A stretch of 64,000 bases of DNA from an uncultured Verrucomicrobiales bacterium (GTDB taxonomy: Bacteria > Verrucomicrobiota > Verrucomicrobiia > Verrucomicrobiales > Akkermansiaceae), in NCBI GenBank assembly GCA_937916135.1, contig CALFTQ010000051.1, positions 11,621-75,620 on the forward strand. The letters run 5' to 3'. Positions within the stretch are counted from its first letter, which is position 1. Every line of letters begins with the position of its first letter. Under the pieces are notes generated by a model that searched no databases, was not told the origin of the DNA, and was given only the letters and a program-made list of their open reading frames with translations. Below are positions 24,343 to 33,023 of this stretch, piece after piece. The position numbers and the translations under genes were made by a program.

Positions 24343-26796
24343 TCAGAACGGCAGGATATCCTGGTTGACGAAGTTGGTCTGGCGGATGTATTCCGCCCAG
24401 TTGCTGAATTGCTTGCGTTTGGAGGGGTCGGCTTCGTCTTTGTTCCACTCGGCGATGCGGTCGGCCATGTCTGCCGCTTCGGAGTAGCGCTTCAGATACA
24501 GCAGCTGCATGACGGCTCCGGAACCGGCGCTGTACAGAATGTGCCAGTCGGCTTTGGTGGGGCGCTCACCCATGGCGGGTTTCATGCTGAGCACTTCCTC
24601 GTAATCGCGCAGGGCTGCTTCGTAGCGGCCATCGCGTGCGCAGAGGGTGGCGTGGTGCAGCAACACCCGGTAGCGCCACCAGGTCGGCAGCGAGGTGTCG
24701 CTCAGAGAGCGCCCCACGATTTCAATGGCTTCATTGCGGCCTTCTGCTGTGCCTAGAAGTGCTTTGTTGTTTGCCAGCACTGCATTGACAAGCGATTTGT
24801 CCTCCGGGCGCATATCCGGATGCCGGCGCATGATTCGCACCAGAATATGTTCAGATTCTTCGTGGTTTCCCAGTCGGAGCAGAACTGCCGCATGACGGAT
24901 ACCGGCTTTCACGGCCAACTCCTCACTTCTCTCAGCGCAGGTGGCATAGAACGATGCCGCACGGCGGAGCGATTCCAAAGTGCCGATGAATTCGGACTCA
25001 CGGGCTGCCATGTAGCGGGCTCGTTCGGCATAATCGCTTTTGGGGTACTTGCGCAGGAAGGTGTTGATGGTATGAAGCGCTTCGACGTGCATCCCCTGGG
25101 CAGACTGCAGACTTGCCAGATGCAGTGTAAGCATGGCGAGAACGCGTGGTGAGCGGACTTTCCTTGCCGCTTCTTGTATGATTTCAATGACCTCTCGGGA
25201 GGTGCCAGCATTGTCTTCTGCGCCGGCGAGCCGCTTTACTGCTTCCTCCTGCAGGGCAAAGAAACGCAGCTGGCGCTCTTCGCTCAATTCTGTGAGTTGA
25301 GTACTGATGTTGCTTTTGTTCAGGAGCTCCCGGGTTGCAGCCGGGTTGTTTTTCAGATGCAGATAAGCCTGATCCATTTCCAGATCGGCCTGCAGCTGCC
25401 TGTTGGGGGCCTGCTGGGTTTTCAGCTGGTCGATATCCGCTTGCGCTTTGGTCGGGTCTTTGTCCAGCCAGTAGGCTATCCGCGTGAGAATCAGGGAGAA
25501 GTGCTGTTCCTCCGGGATATCCGGCATGTTGATGACTGCCTCCTGTGTAGCTTCATCTCCAGCACGCAAGGCACAGATAAGAGCATTGGTAAGAGCTGCT
25601 GCACGCAGAGATTCGGGCGCCTCACGGGCACATTTCAGGTAATTCCGGGCTGTGGAGACCGAATTCGTACTGTGCAGCTGATTTTCGTAGAATCGTTTGA
25701 AAACATCATCCTGCTGAATCATGCCAAGGTAGAGCAGGGCCTCGTGCGTTTTCTCCCGCTCCAGAAACCAGCGGGTCTGTTCCAGCAGGATGATGCGGGT
25801 CGCCTGTTCGTGTGGACAGGTGGCGGCTGCAGTGTTGGCACAAGTGACATCAAGAGGCGTTTCGTATGAGCCTTCCGGTGTCAGGAGATGTTGCTTAATC
25901 AGCAGGGCCAGGGCTGCACGACGCGATTTGAGCGGCTCTGCTATCCACTCCCGTAATTTGCTGCCTGCGTATTCGCTGTTCCTGAAAGCATCCCGCTCCT
26001 GCAGGCGGCGGAATGCCTCCTCCAGCAATGGTGATTCCGGATGCGAAGAAATGAAATGCAGCAGGGTCTCTTCACCTTTGCCGTCATCGTAGCCGGAGGG
26101 GGCTTGTTCATCATCACTGCCGATGATGGACAGCCCCGGAAGGCCGCGCGGTGCCTTCTTTTCTTCTTTCTGCGCATCTGCTTCTTCTTTTGCGTAATAT
26201 ACCTCAGAGAGGGCCAGGCGTGCGCGTTGCCGCATAATCATGGGCAGGGAACGGTCATTCTCCAGAAGTCTGCACTGCTCGATAGCTTTGTCAAACTCCC
26301 GGCGCTGGCGCAGGTTGTCAATCTCCAGCAAACGGAGCAGGGGCTGCAGTTCCGGTTGTGTCTGCGCGAGCTGGCGCAGATGCTCCAGAGCAGAATTGTC
26401 CTGGCTGTGTGGCTGGTGCAGCCAGTATTCTGCCAGAGCCGCCGTGGCCAGGGTGGCAATTTCTTTGTTGCTGCTGGTGACCATGGGGGTGGCTATCACC
26501 GCGAAGTCTACGCTGTTGCTTTTCCATGCACAGTAAAGCAGCCCTCTGGCTGCGTATGGGTACAGAACATGGTCTGCCGGAACCTGCTGCAGCAATCCGG
26601 CTGCCTCCTGAAGCCGCCCAAGGTCAATGAGGGCTCGCCCTTTCCAGTAGCTTCCCTCGGCGGACGTATCTCCTTGCAGGGTTTCAAGAGCATCGGCCGG
26701 GCGGCCCGCTCTCAGTAATGCGCTGGCTTGTTGCGTATCTGCCACGGCTGATACGCTGGTCAGGAAGGACAGGAGAAAAAGAATGTGCGGCTTCAT
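24343..26796 (-). CDS. Large exported TPR protein
   Basis: The protein has 817 residues from the ATG at 26796 (MKPHILFLLSFLTSVSAVAD, a signal peptide); the TTG four codons upstream is unlikely. Many TPR-like helical pairs run through the protein (for example ASALLRAGRPADALETLQGD; GMHVEALHTINTFLRKYPKSDYAERARYMA; DGRYEAALRDYEEVLSMKP). A short basic-acidic linker lies around residue 225. This build resembles outer-membrane assembly or tol/pal-associated scaffold proteins, but no specific family is recognised. It starts close after the M23 peptidase gene, the last member of the pgsA run, so it may organise a cell-wall enzyme complex. Confidence 0.82.
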   Translation of the reverse strand: MKPHILFLLSFLTSVSAVADTQQASALLRAGRPADALETLQGDTSAEGSYWKGRALIDLGRLQEAAGLLQQVPADHVLYPYAARGLLYCAWKSNSVDFAVIATPMVTSSNKEIATLATAALAEYWLHQPHSQDNSALEHLRQLAQTQPELQPLLRLLEIDNLRQRREFDKAIEQCRLLENDRSLPMIMRQRARLALSEVYYAKEEADAQKEEKKAPRGLPGLSIIGSDDEQAPSGYDDGKGEETLLHFISSHPESPLLEEAFRRLQERDAFRNSEYAGSKLREWIAEPLKSRRAALALLIKQHLLTPEGSYETPLDVTCANTAAATCPHEQATRIILLEQTRWFLEREKTHEALLYLGMIQQDDVFKRFYENQLHSTNSVSTARNYLKCAREAPESLRAAALTNALICALRAGDEATQEAVINMPDIPEEQHFSLILTRIAYWLDKDPTKAQADIDQLKTQQAPNRQLQADLEMDQAYLHLKNNPAATRELLNKSNISTQLTELSEERQLRFFALQEEAVKRLAGAEDNAGTSREVIEIIQEAARKVRSPRVLAMLTLHLASLQSAQGMHVEALHTINTFLRKYPKSDYAERARYMAARESEFIGTLESLRRAASFYATCAERSEELAVKAGIRHAAVLLRLGNHEESEHILVRIMRRHPDMRPEDKSLVNAVLANNKALLGTAEGRNEAIEIVGRSLSDTSLPTWWRYRVLLHHATLCARDGRYEAALRDYEEVLSMKPAMGERPTKADWHILYSAGSGAVMQLLYLKRYSEAADMADRIAEWNKDEADPSKRKQFSNWAEYIRQTNFVNQDILPF

Positions 26797-26810
26797 GAGC
26801 GTGTTCAAAG

Positions 26811-27875
26811 TCAGGGGACCTCAGTTGCGGAAGGTGGAGGATAGATGCCCTCCAGCCAGAGGAATTGAGTGATATACCAGAGTCCTGAGCGGGTGAGGGT
26901 GGCGTTGGCACTGTTGTGTTTGACCCTGTTGACGGTGCAGTTCTGCTGCACGGTGGGCATGGGGCGGCATGACAGGACGTATGGCTGTGCCACCTCACGT
27001 TCTGCCGGATAGATGCCGATGGGAATCCCCTCTGCCGTGAAGGCGATTTCGAGAGACCGGGGCCGCCTGGTTTCGCTGCGGCTTCCCTTATACAGAAAGG
27101 GGTGGCGTCGCATGATATCCATGGTGCCCGCGCAGGGTACCGCCACGCGGTAATGTTCCTTAAGTGTGGCAAAATAGGCTGAGACCGAGAAAGGGGCCCC
27201 TCTACTACAGGCAAGGAGCACATGGGACGGGTTAAAACCGACGAGGTTCATGCCATTGAAGTTCCCATGCTTGTTTTCCCCTGTGTAAAAATCTGCAAAG
27301 CGGCTGTTAATCATGAGGCCGATTTCCAGATGCAGGTGGGCTCGGGTCTTGTTGAGCCCCACGCCGCTGTATCCAAGCCGGCCGATGACACTGCACGCGG
27401 TGACTCGCTCACCCACGCTGCAATCGACAGACGCCAGATGCGCATACAATGAATAAATGGTGCCTTCCGGTACCTGGTGAGCCACGACCACATAGCGTCC
27501 GTAGTTGCTGTGGCGGGGATTTGTGCTGGCGTGAACCACTGTTCCCGGCGCAACTGGGTGCACATCGTCCTGTGGTTCGCCGCGGTCATCGCGGTAGATG
27601 GGTTTGACATCTATACCCTCGTGAAAACGACTGTACATCACCCTTGCCCCGGGACTCGGGCGAAACGGGTTACGCACCATGCCGTAAGTGCCCGCCTGCC
27701 AGGGCTTCGATTTTACGCCTTCAAACACGCGGTCGACATACACGTAGTAATCATCTCCACCCGTAGTGAACAATGATTTATTGTCCGTAGGCAGAGTGTA
27801 CACCAAATCATGGGGTTGCGCCCAGGTCGCGGTGCAGAGCAGCGCCAGTGTTGCTATGAGCCGGGGGAGGATCAC
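26811..27875 (-). CDS. Exported M23 (LytM-type) metallopeptidase
   Basis: The protein has 354 residues from a GTG start that overlaps the stop of the upstream lipoprotein gene (GTGA). A signal peptide (MILPRLIATLALLCTATWA) precedes the LytM domain. Zinc ligands are visible: H and D in RFHEGIDVK, and the HLHLE (HxH) motif, with SVGERVTACSVIGRLGYSG between. Such enzymes cut peptidoglycan cross-bridges or regulate amidases; all metal ligands are present, so it may be active. The C-terminal 130 residues (from about 225) are an extra domain not typical of the family. Adjacent genes encode a lipoprotein and a TPR scaffold. Confidence 0.9.
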   Translation of the reverse strand: MILPRLIATLALLCTATWAQPHDLVYTLPTDNKSLFTTGGDDYYVYVDRVFEGVKSKPWQAGTYGMVRNPFRPSPGARVMYSRFHEGIDVKPIYRDDRGEPQDDVHPVAPGTVVHASTNPRHSNYGRYVVVAHQVPEGTIYSLYAHLASVDCSVGERVTACSVIGRLGYSGVGLNKTRAHLHLEIGLMINSRFADFYTGENKHGNFNGMNLVGFNPSHVLLACSRGAPFSVSAYFATLKEHYRVAVPCAGTMDIMRRHPFLYKGSRSETRRPRSLEIAFTAEGIPIGIYPAEREVAQPYVLSCRPMPTVQQNCTVNRVKHNSANATLTRSGLWYITQFLWLEGIYPPPSATEVP

Positions 27876-28447
27876 TGCTTCTTACTGTGGGTGGATGAAG
27901 AGAACAGTTCGGGGATGATTCTGCCGTGTTCGTCCTTTGTCGGGGCTGCTTGCTTCGGCAGCTCCGGCTTGGGGCGGGGATCATCATCCAGATAGCGCTT
28001 TTCCTCCATTTCGGGATCCACAGGGTCGAGCGTTTCGCTGATGCGGCGCAAATCATAACCATTCAACCCACCCCAGATGATAAGCTGGCCATCTGAAATC
28101 CCCTGGTCAATTTCCATGGGGTCGAAAGCAAGGCCATCGATGACTGGCAGAATATGCTTGCCCACGTTCTGCTGGGTTTCCGTGTACAGGCGCATGCGGT
28201 ATTCCTTGGGCGTGTAAAGCACCATTCCGTATGAACCGTCATCTGCCATGAAGGATTTGAACTTTTCAAAATGCTTCAGGCTCATGATGGGCATGCGGTT
28301 GTACATGCGCCCGTTGTAGCGTACATTAAAAGCGGCACCTGCCTCCGGATTGGAGGATTCAGTCAGGAAGTAGGCTTTGTATTGCTTTTGCTGGCAACTG
28401 CCGAGAAGCAGTGCTCCGGCGCAGAGGGTAAGAAGAGTTTTGTTCAT
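27872..28447 (-). CDS. Lipoprotein of unknown function
   Basis: This 191-residue protein has a lipobox (ALLLGSC) at about residue 18. The mature part is polar with one predicted alpha/beta domain (YKAYFLTESSNPEAGAAFNVRYNGRMYNRMPIMS ...) and no family I recognise. A long C-terminal tail is rich in Pro, Lys and Glu. Its stop overlaps the start of the M23 peptidase, so the two are probably translationally coupled and may form an enzyme with its anchored partner. It begins 27 nt after pgsA. Confidence 0.75.
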   Translation of the reverse strand: MNKTLLTLCAGALLLGSCQQKQYKAYFLTESSNPEAGAAFNVRYNGRMYNRMPIMSLKHFEKFKSFMADDGSYGMVLYTPKEYRMRLYTETQQNVGKHILPVIDGLAFDPMEIDQGISDGQLIIWGGLNGYDLRRISETLDPVDPEMEEKRYLDDDPRPKPELPKQAAPTKDEHGRIIPELFSSSTHSKKQ

Positions 28448-28474
28448 GGCGGAGGAAAATGATAAGCGGAGGAA

Positions 28475-29101
28475 TCAGCCGCGCAGCAGGTGGCGGCTGT
28501 GGATGCAATAGTTGGCTCCACTCCACAAGGTGAGAATGACACTGACCCACAGCGCAACCTCGCGGAACCACCAGCCTGTTTCTCCGATACTCAGTGAGCG
28601 CAGCGGTTCAATCAGGTTGCCGCCGTAGGCGAGTTGTGTCATGCAGGCGATGCAGTAGGTAAGCTGCGCAGCCGTTTTCCACTTGCCCAGGCGGTCTGCC
28701 GCAATGACGGTGCCTTGGGCTACTGCAAGCTGGCGCAGACCGGTAACCAGAAACTCTCTGAAAATAATGATGATGGATACCCAGAACGGGCAGATGCCAA
28801 CGGCGGTGAGATAGATGAACGCTGCGCTCACCAGAATCTTATCTGCCAGCGGGTCTATCAGTTTGCCGAAACTCGTGACCAGATTGTATTTGCGGGCCAG
28901 GTAGCCGTCAAAAAAGTCCGTAATGGCTGCTACTACAAATGCCCATAACGCGACACAGGCCGTCACCGAAATCGGCTGGAACCAGCCTCCGGTTACTTCG
29001 TTGATATGGGGAGATACACCACCATCCACCGCCAGAGCTATAGTGTAAACGATGACGAGGATGATGCGGGAAAGCGTGATGGTGTTCGGCAGATTTAACA
29101 T
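28475..29101 (-). CDS. pgsA: CDP-diacylglycerol--glycerol-3-phosphate 3-phosphatidyltransferase
   Basis: This is a 208-residue integral membrane enzyme making phosphatidylglycerol phosphate from CDP-diacylglycerol and glycerol-3-phosphate. The CDP-alcohol phosphotransferase signature is complete: D-x2-DG-x2-AR-x8-G-x3-D-x3-D in DFFDGYLARKYNLVTSFGKLIDPLADK. It begins NLPNTITLSRI as usual for PgsA, and about five hydrophobic helices follow. It is first in a run with a lipoprotein, an M23 peptidase and a TPR protein. Confidence 0.92.
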   Translation of the reverse strand: MLNLPNTITLSRIILVIVYTIALAVDGGVSPHINEVTGGWFQPISVTACVALWAFVVAAITDFFDGYLARKYNLVTSFGKLIDPLADKILVSAAFIYLTAVGICPFWVSIIIIFREFLVTGLRQLAVAQGTVIAADRLGKWKTAAQLTYCIACMTQLAYGGNLIEPLRSLSIGETGWWFREVALWVSVILTLWSGANYCIHSRHLLRG

Positions 29102-29113
29102 TGTATTAACAGT

Positions 29114-29142
29114 TTTATATCCCGCCGGACGCCAACTTGCAA
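29114..29142 (-). promoter_or_regulatory. Promoter of pgsA
   Basis: Minus strand: TTGCAA (29137-29142), 17-bp spacer, TATAAA (29114-29119), 12 nt before the ATG at 29101. Confidence 0.5.
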
Positions 29143-29197
29143 GCAGAAATCAAGCCTGTATGCCAAAAATGGGCAGATTTTCTGACAGATTCTTTGC

Positions 29198-29225
29198 TTG
29201 AATCTGCAACTGTTTTTGCTATACT
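29198..29225 (+). promoter_or_regulatory. Promoter of the gene at 29233, leaderless type
   Basis: TTGAAT (29198-29203), 16-bp spacer, TATACT (29220-29225), then 7 nt to the ATG at 29233. Confidence 0.7.
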
Positions 29226-29232
29226 TGCCTGC

Positions 29233-29964
29233 ATGAACGGTTTTCGTGCCACTATTCTAGTGCTTCTGATTCTGACTGTGGGGCTCATGTTCTATGCCTT
29301 CACAGTGTTGCTGCCTGCGCGTGAGAATCAGTATCAGATGTATCAGACGCAATTGAAAATCAATGAGTACGAAAAGCGCCAGATGGACCATGAAGCCCGC
29401 ATGGCCCGCCTTGGTGGTGAGGCTGATTCGCCTGAAGTGGCCGCCGCTCGCGCGGCAGCGCAGGAAGAGGCCAGGAAAAATGAAGCCGAACTTACCGCGG
29501 CGGAAGAAAGCAGTGTGATTGCTTCTGCCAAGCGGCGCCAGGAGATAGAAGAAGCCGCCACGGCTGCGGAAGACGCCGCTAAACCATCTTCCCTGGGGGC
29601 CGTCACGGCATATCTGGAGGACTGTGCGGTTCTGCTTTTCAAGGCAGAGGGGAGCATGCCGGTAAACGAGGGGCTGCTTATTGCTGTGCGGCGTGAGGAC
29701 TACATCGTGTGCGAGGCTACGGTAGATGGTCAGGATGAGGAATCCGGGCAGTATACTGCTGCGGTCAAGCAAGTTAATTTCGGCGGCGTGAAGGACCCGG
29801 TCGCAGAAGAAAACCGCAAACCCCGCCCTGGCGATGAGGTGATAGTATCCCCATTCCTCAGCAGCCGTGACCTGCGCCTGGAGAACTACACTCCCCCTAC
29901 CACGCCCACAGAGGAGACTCAGCCCATGCCTGAGATTGAGGCTGTGCTGACCCCTGTTCCCTGA
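29233..29964 (+). CDS. Single-pass membrane protein with coiled coil
   Basis: The protein has 243 residues from the ATG at 29233; an earlier in-frame start at 29137 would place the promoter inside the gene. One N-terminal transmembrane helix (FRATILVLLILTVGLMFYAF) is followed by a long charged coiled coil (about 32-120: KINEYEKRQMDHEARMARL and EEARKNEAELTAAEES). A small folded domain comes next (about 125-215: VNEGLLIAVRREDYIVCEATVDGQ) and a Pro/Thr-rich tail. It resembles short shaft-like periplasmic proteins but no family is recognised. It precedes metF by 27 nt. Confidence 0.72.
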   Translation: MNGFRATILVLLILTVGLMFYAFTVLLPARENQYQMYQTQLKINEYEKRQMDHEARMARLGGEADSPEVAAARAAAQEEARKNEAELTAAEESSVIASAKRRQEIEEAATAAEDAAKPSSLGAVTAYLEDCAVLLFKAEGSMPVNEGLLIAVRREDYIVCEATVDGQDEESGQYTAAVKQVNFGGVKDPVAEENRKPRPGDEVIVSPFLSSRDLRLENYTPPTTPTEETQPMPEIEAVLTPVP

Positions 29965-29991
29965 TAAGAATTACTATTGCTGCCTGTTGCC

Positions 29992-30915
29992 GTGAGCGCC
30001 TTGTTCGACCGTATCCCGAGTTTCTCATTCGAGTTCTTCCCCCCGAAGACCCCGGAGGGGGCAGCTTCGCTGTTGGAAACGGTCGTTAAACTGCAGGAGT
30101 TCAACCCCAGCTTTGTGAGTGTGACCTACGGTGCCGGCGGCAGTTCACGCGGCCTTACGCGCTCTGTGGTGCATGATATGCAGAGCCGGGGCATACCCAC
30201 GGTTCCGCATCTCACCTGTGTGGGGCACACTGAGGCCGAGATTGAGGAAATCCTGCACGGTTACATCAGCGCCGGTGCACGCGCCATCATGGCGCTGCGT
30301 GGCGACCCACCCCGCAACTGTCCCTACGACCCCACGCAGGATGCCTTCCGCCATGCTGCCGACCTGGTGCGCTTCATCCGCAACTGGGAGGAACGCCAGA
30401 ATCTCCCCTACCGCCTGTCCATCGGCGTGGCAGGCTTCCCGGAGGGACACCCGGATTCCCGCAACCGCCTGAGGGAGATGGATTTCCTGAAAGCCAAGGT
30501 GGACGAAGGCGCAGACTATATCTGCACCCAGTTGTTCTTTGATAATCACGCCTTCTTTGATTTCCGCGACCGCTGCCGCATCATGGATATCAATGTGCCG
30601 ATTATCGCCGGTATCATGCCCGTGACCTCCATTTCCAGCATGAACCGCATGGCCGAACTCTCTGCCGGTACCAATTTCCCCGCCCGCCTGCTCAAGGCCA
30701 TGCTCCGCGCCGGGGGGGATAAATCCTCCATCGAGCGTATCGGTATCAACTACGCCAGCAACCAGTGCAGCGAGCTGCTGGATGCCGACGTGGAGGGTAT
30801 TCATTTCTATACCCTGAACAAGTCAAAGGCTACGCTGGAGATATACCACAACCTGGGGTTCAATAACTATTTCGACCTGGAGCGACTCCGCATCCTGAAC
30901 AAAGTTTACAGATAA
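29992..30915 (+). CDS. metF: Methylenetetrahydrofolate reductase
   Basis: This is about 307 residues from GTG 29992 (V-S-A-L-F-D-R-I-P), chosen because FSFEFFPPKTPEG follows directly; a TTG 15 nt upstream is the alternative. It reduces 5,10-methylene-THF to 5-methyl-THF using FAD, feeding methionine synthesis. Family marks: FEFFPPKT, VTYGAGGSS, PHLTCVGHT, ALRGDPP, and TQLFFDNHAFF. The length is typical of bacterial MetF. It ends 11 nt before the next plus-strand gene. No SAM riboswitch or other leader element is visible; TACTAT at 29972-29977 is a weak -10 candidate. Confidence 0.94.
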   Translation: MSALFDRIPSFSFEFFPPKTPEGAASLLETVVKLQEFNPSFVSVTYGAGGSSRGLTRSVVHDMQSRGIPTVPHLTCVGHTEAEIEEILHGYISAGARAIMALRGDPPRNCPYDPTQDAFRHAADLVRFIRNWEERQNLPYRLSIGVAGFPEGHPDSRNRLREMDFLKAKVDEGADYICTQLFFDNHAFFDFRDRCRIMDINVPIIAGIMPVTSISSMNRMAELSAGTNFPARLLKAMLRAGGDKSSIERIGINYASNQCSELLDADVEGIHFYTLNKSKATLEIYHNLGFNNYFDLERLRILNKVYR

Positions 30916-30926
30916 ACCGCTATACC

Positions 30927-31742
30927 ATGGATAACAACAGCAAGACCAACGAGGACACACTGCCGCTTTCTCCGGAGGAAATCAAGGCTATCGGTGAGAT
31001 TGCCATCGGCCCGTCCAGGCACGAACAGTTCCTCAACGCCCACTATAAGAAGCTCATGTGGGGCGGTATTACACTCGGTGTTGTGGCCGGTGGTGTCATT
31101 GCCTTCTTCTCCCACCGCAACGATATGCGCCACGAAGCTGCTGCCCAGGTGGTGCAGGCTATGAAGATTACAGCACCTGGTGAAGGGATTGCCAGCGCCG
31201 ATGAGTACGATGCCGCCGCCATTCAGACGCTGCAGCAGAGCTACGGTAATACTCCCTCCGCGGTGACCGCTGAGCTCATGAACGGACTTTCCCTGCTTGC
31301 CAAGGGAGATGAAGCCGGCATTGCCGCGCTGGAAAAGGCGGTTGCCAGCGATGCCCCGGTGCCGCTGCGCGCCCGTGCGCTGGCGGCTCTGGCCACCTAC
31401 GAACTGCAGCAGAACAAGGACTCTGCCCCCACCTGGACCCGCATCACCCAGATGGAAGCCAACCCATATTCTGCGCTGGCTTACCTGATGCTGGGTGATC
31501 TGGCCAAGAGCAAGGGTGACAAGGATGCTGCCCGCAACTGGTACGAGCAGTGCAAGACCAAGTGCCCCACCAGCGCCCTGGTGGCCGATAAGACGGTGGA
31601 ACTCCGACTCGCACTGCTGGATGTGGACGCCCCCAAGCCGGTGGAGCCGATTGCTCAGCCGCAGCAGCCCGCCACCCCGCTGGATAATCCATTTGGCGAG
31701 CTCCCCGAGGTGCAGAGTGTGGAGTTTAACCCCGGCATCTGA
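30927..31742 (+). CDS. Membrane-anchored TPR protein (YfgM-like)
   Basis: This is a 271-residue protein with a cytoplasmic N-terminus (1-42), one transmembrane helix (about 46-63: GGITLGVVAGGVIAFF) and a periplasmic TPR region (about 90-215: DEAGIAALEKAVAS, YSALAYLMLGDLAKSKGDKDAARNWYEQC). A Pro/Gln-rich tail follows. The layout is like YfgM/TPR_21 proteins, which assist secreted-protein folding near the translocon; that role is by analogy only. It lies between metF (11 nt) and an unknown gene (13 nt). Confidence 0.75.
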   Translation: MDNNSKTNEDTLPLSPEEIKAIGEIAIGPSRHEQFLNAHYKKLMWGGITLGVVAGGVIAFFSHRNDMRHEAAAQVVQAMKITAPGEGIASADEYDAAAIQTLQQSYGNTPSAVTAELMNGLSLLAKGDEAGIAALEKAVASDAPVPLRARALAALATYELQQNKDSAPTWTRITQMEANPYSALAYLMLGDLAKSKGDKDAARNWYEQCKTKCPTSALVADKTVELRLALLDVDAPKPVEPIAQPQQPATPLDNPFGELPEVQSVEFNPGI

Positions 31743-31755
31743 TTTTATCTGAATC

Positions 31756-32580
31756 ATGGGACTTTATCAGGACAATTTTACCGGTCTTTCTGAGCTGGAG
31801 CGCCTGGCTGCCATGGCTCATGACCCGGTGCGCGTACACGAAATCGGCACGGATCAGTGGCCGCTCACCATGATGGCCTGCGGGCTCATGGCCAGCAATG
31901 ATGAGGAAAAACTGGAGGAAAACTTCGATATCTACGACATCTTTGCCTCCAAAACCACCGTGGCCGCCCGCAAGAGCAGCCTGATTCAGCTCTCCCGCTT
32001 CATCACCGGGCGCAAGGGCGAAGGGTGGAAATCGCTCATCCCCTATGCCACCAATGAACCGGATGAAGTCCTGAGCCGCAAGGCTGCCACCTATGTGCTC
32101 ACTCTGGCCCAGCCCGGTCCCACCGAGCACCTGGCTGGCGTGCAGGAACTGGTGACCCGCCTGGTGCGCGATGAGTACACCCCCACCACGTTGCTCGATG
32201 CCGTGCTCAGCCTGGCCGATATGCGTGTGCTGCCGCTCCTGAAGCCTCTTCTGGAGGTGTCGGATGACCGCATGGAGGAACTGCTCGACACACTGGAATC
32301 CACTCCCAACCGCCTCAGCTGCACCTTTGTGCTGCAGGCGCTGGAGACCCACCCCTCACTGGCGCAGGAAGCTGCCGATGCGTTGTGTCGCATGGCGCCG
32401 CTTGCTCCCGTCATTCTCGACCTTGCCCTTCCCATCCCCACCTGGGCATTCGAGAAACCCACCCCCCAGCCGCTCCACGGCTGGACCCCGGCTGAATACT
32501 TCGCCCGCATGCTCCCGGAGCTGCAACCTGTCCTGGATGCAGACCAACTGCAGGAGGTGCGCGAAGCCTTCAAAGCCTGA
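31756..32580 (+). CDS. Uncharacterised soluble protein, helical repeats
   Basis: This 274-residue protein has no signal or membrane segment. It is mostly helical with HEAT-like pairs (TEHLAGVQELVTRLVRDEY, TTLLDAVLSLADMRVLPLLKPLLEV, RMEELLDTLES, SCTFVLQALETHPSLAQEAADALCRM). No catalytic motif is seen. It is the last gene of the plus-strand run that starts at 29233, and ends 15 nt before tRNA-Arg. Unknown function. Confidence 0.7.
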   Translation: MGLYQDNFTGLSELERLAAMAHDPVRVHEIGTDQWPLTMMACGLMASNDEEKLEENFDIYDIFASKTTVAARKSSLIQLSRFITGRKGEGWKSLIPYATNEPDEVLSRKAATYVLTLAQPGPTEHLAGVQELVTRLVRDEYTPTTLLDAVLSLADMRVLPLLKPLLEVSDDRMEELLDTLESTPNRLSCTFVLQALETHPSLAQEAADALCRMAPLAPVILDLALPIPTWAFEKPTPQPLHGWTPAEYFARMLPELQPVLDADQLQEVREAFKA

Positions 32581-32595
32581 TACGCAAACAGACCT

Positions 32596-32667
32596 GGCCC
32601 CGTAGTTCAATGGATAGAACGGCCCTCTCCTAAAGGGCAGATATGGGTTCGATTCCCGTCGGGGCTG
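32596..32667 (+). tRNA. tRNA-Arg, anticodon CCU
   Basis: A full cloverleaf folds by hand: acceptor GGCCCCG with CGGGGCT (one G-U at the end pair), D-arm GTTC/GAAC, anticodon stem GCCCT/AGGGC with loop CTCCTAA, and T-arm ATGGG/CCCGT with loop TTCGATT. Anticodon CCT is at 32629-32631. CCA is not encoded. Confidence 0.93.
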
Positions 32668-32682
32668 TTTGCTTGTTTTGCG

Positions 32683-32698
32683 CTAATAGCGCTATTAG
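32683..32698 (+). terminator. Palindrome after tRNA-Arg, possible terminator
   Basis: CTAATAGCGCTATTAG is a perfect 16-bp palindrome 15 bases past the tRNA, followed by a T-rich stretch (TTTATTTTGC). It could fold as a 6-bp stem with a GCGC loop. An operator is the other reading. Confidence 0.4.
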
Positions 32699-32750
32699 TT
32701 TATTTTGCTTGATTTGTGAAGGCTTATTGGCGTTAATAGGAACAGTTCGG

Positions 32751-32790
32751 TGCGCGAAAATTGCGCGACTCGCTGCGCGATTTTGCGCGA
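32751..32790. repeat. Four TGCGCGA heptamers at helical spacing
   Basis: TGCGCGA occurs at 32751, 32762, 32774 and 32784, that is every 10-12 bases, so all four face the same side of the helix. AT-rich bases (AAAAT, TTT) separate copies 1-2 and 3-4. This looks like a protein-binding array (operator or iteron-like). Confidence 0.5.
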
Positions 32791-32911
32791 CTTGATAATT
32801 CGGAATCTGCGGAAATGCGAGGATTGAGCAATTCCTGGGAAGTAAGCATGCGAACAGCCAAAGAGTTTTTTGAGACTTTCACAGCAGTGCCGTATCGCGT
32901 CGGTTGTACAC

Positions 32912-32945
32912 AAAAAAAGCCTTGCATTGCTGCAAGGCTTTTTTT
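32912..32945 (-). terminator. Strong bidirectional terminator near tRNA-Val
   Basis: A perfect stem (AAAAAAGCCTTGCA / TGCAAGGCTTTTTT) with a TTGC loop has A/T runs on both sides, so it works in both directions. On the minus strand it lies 7 bases after the 3' end of tRNA-Val. Confidence 0.88.
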
Positions 32946-32951
32946 GTGAAG

Positions 32952-33023
32952 TACGAAGTATAAGATTCGAACTTATGACCCCATCCGTGTGAAGGATGTG
33001 CTCTACCACTGAGCTAACTTCGC
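32952..33023 (-). tRNA. tRNA-Val, anticodon CAC
   Basis: The minus strand folds into a cloverleaf: acceptor GCGAAGT/ACTTCGT (end G-U), D-arm GCTC/GAGC, anticodon stem CATCC/GGATG with loop TTCACAC, and T-arm ATAAG/CTTAT with loop TTCGAAT. Anticodon CAC reads GUG (Val). The discriminator base is A; CCA is not encoded. Confidence 0.92.

Noticed and set aside
29965..29991. SAM riboswitch or other leader before metF
   Set aside because: The gap to the upstream gene is only 27 nt, too short for a known riboswitch.
32761..32949. 62-codon frame between the tRNAs
   Set aside because: It starts at TTG, has no ribosome binding site, and ends inside a strong terminator hairpin.
32596..33023. A tRNA attachment site for an integrated element
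   Set aside because: No integrase, no second copy of a tRNA 3' end, and the flanking genes are not phage-like.
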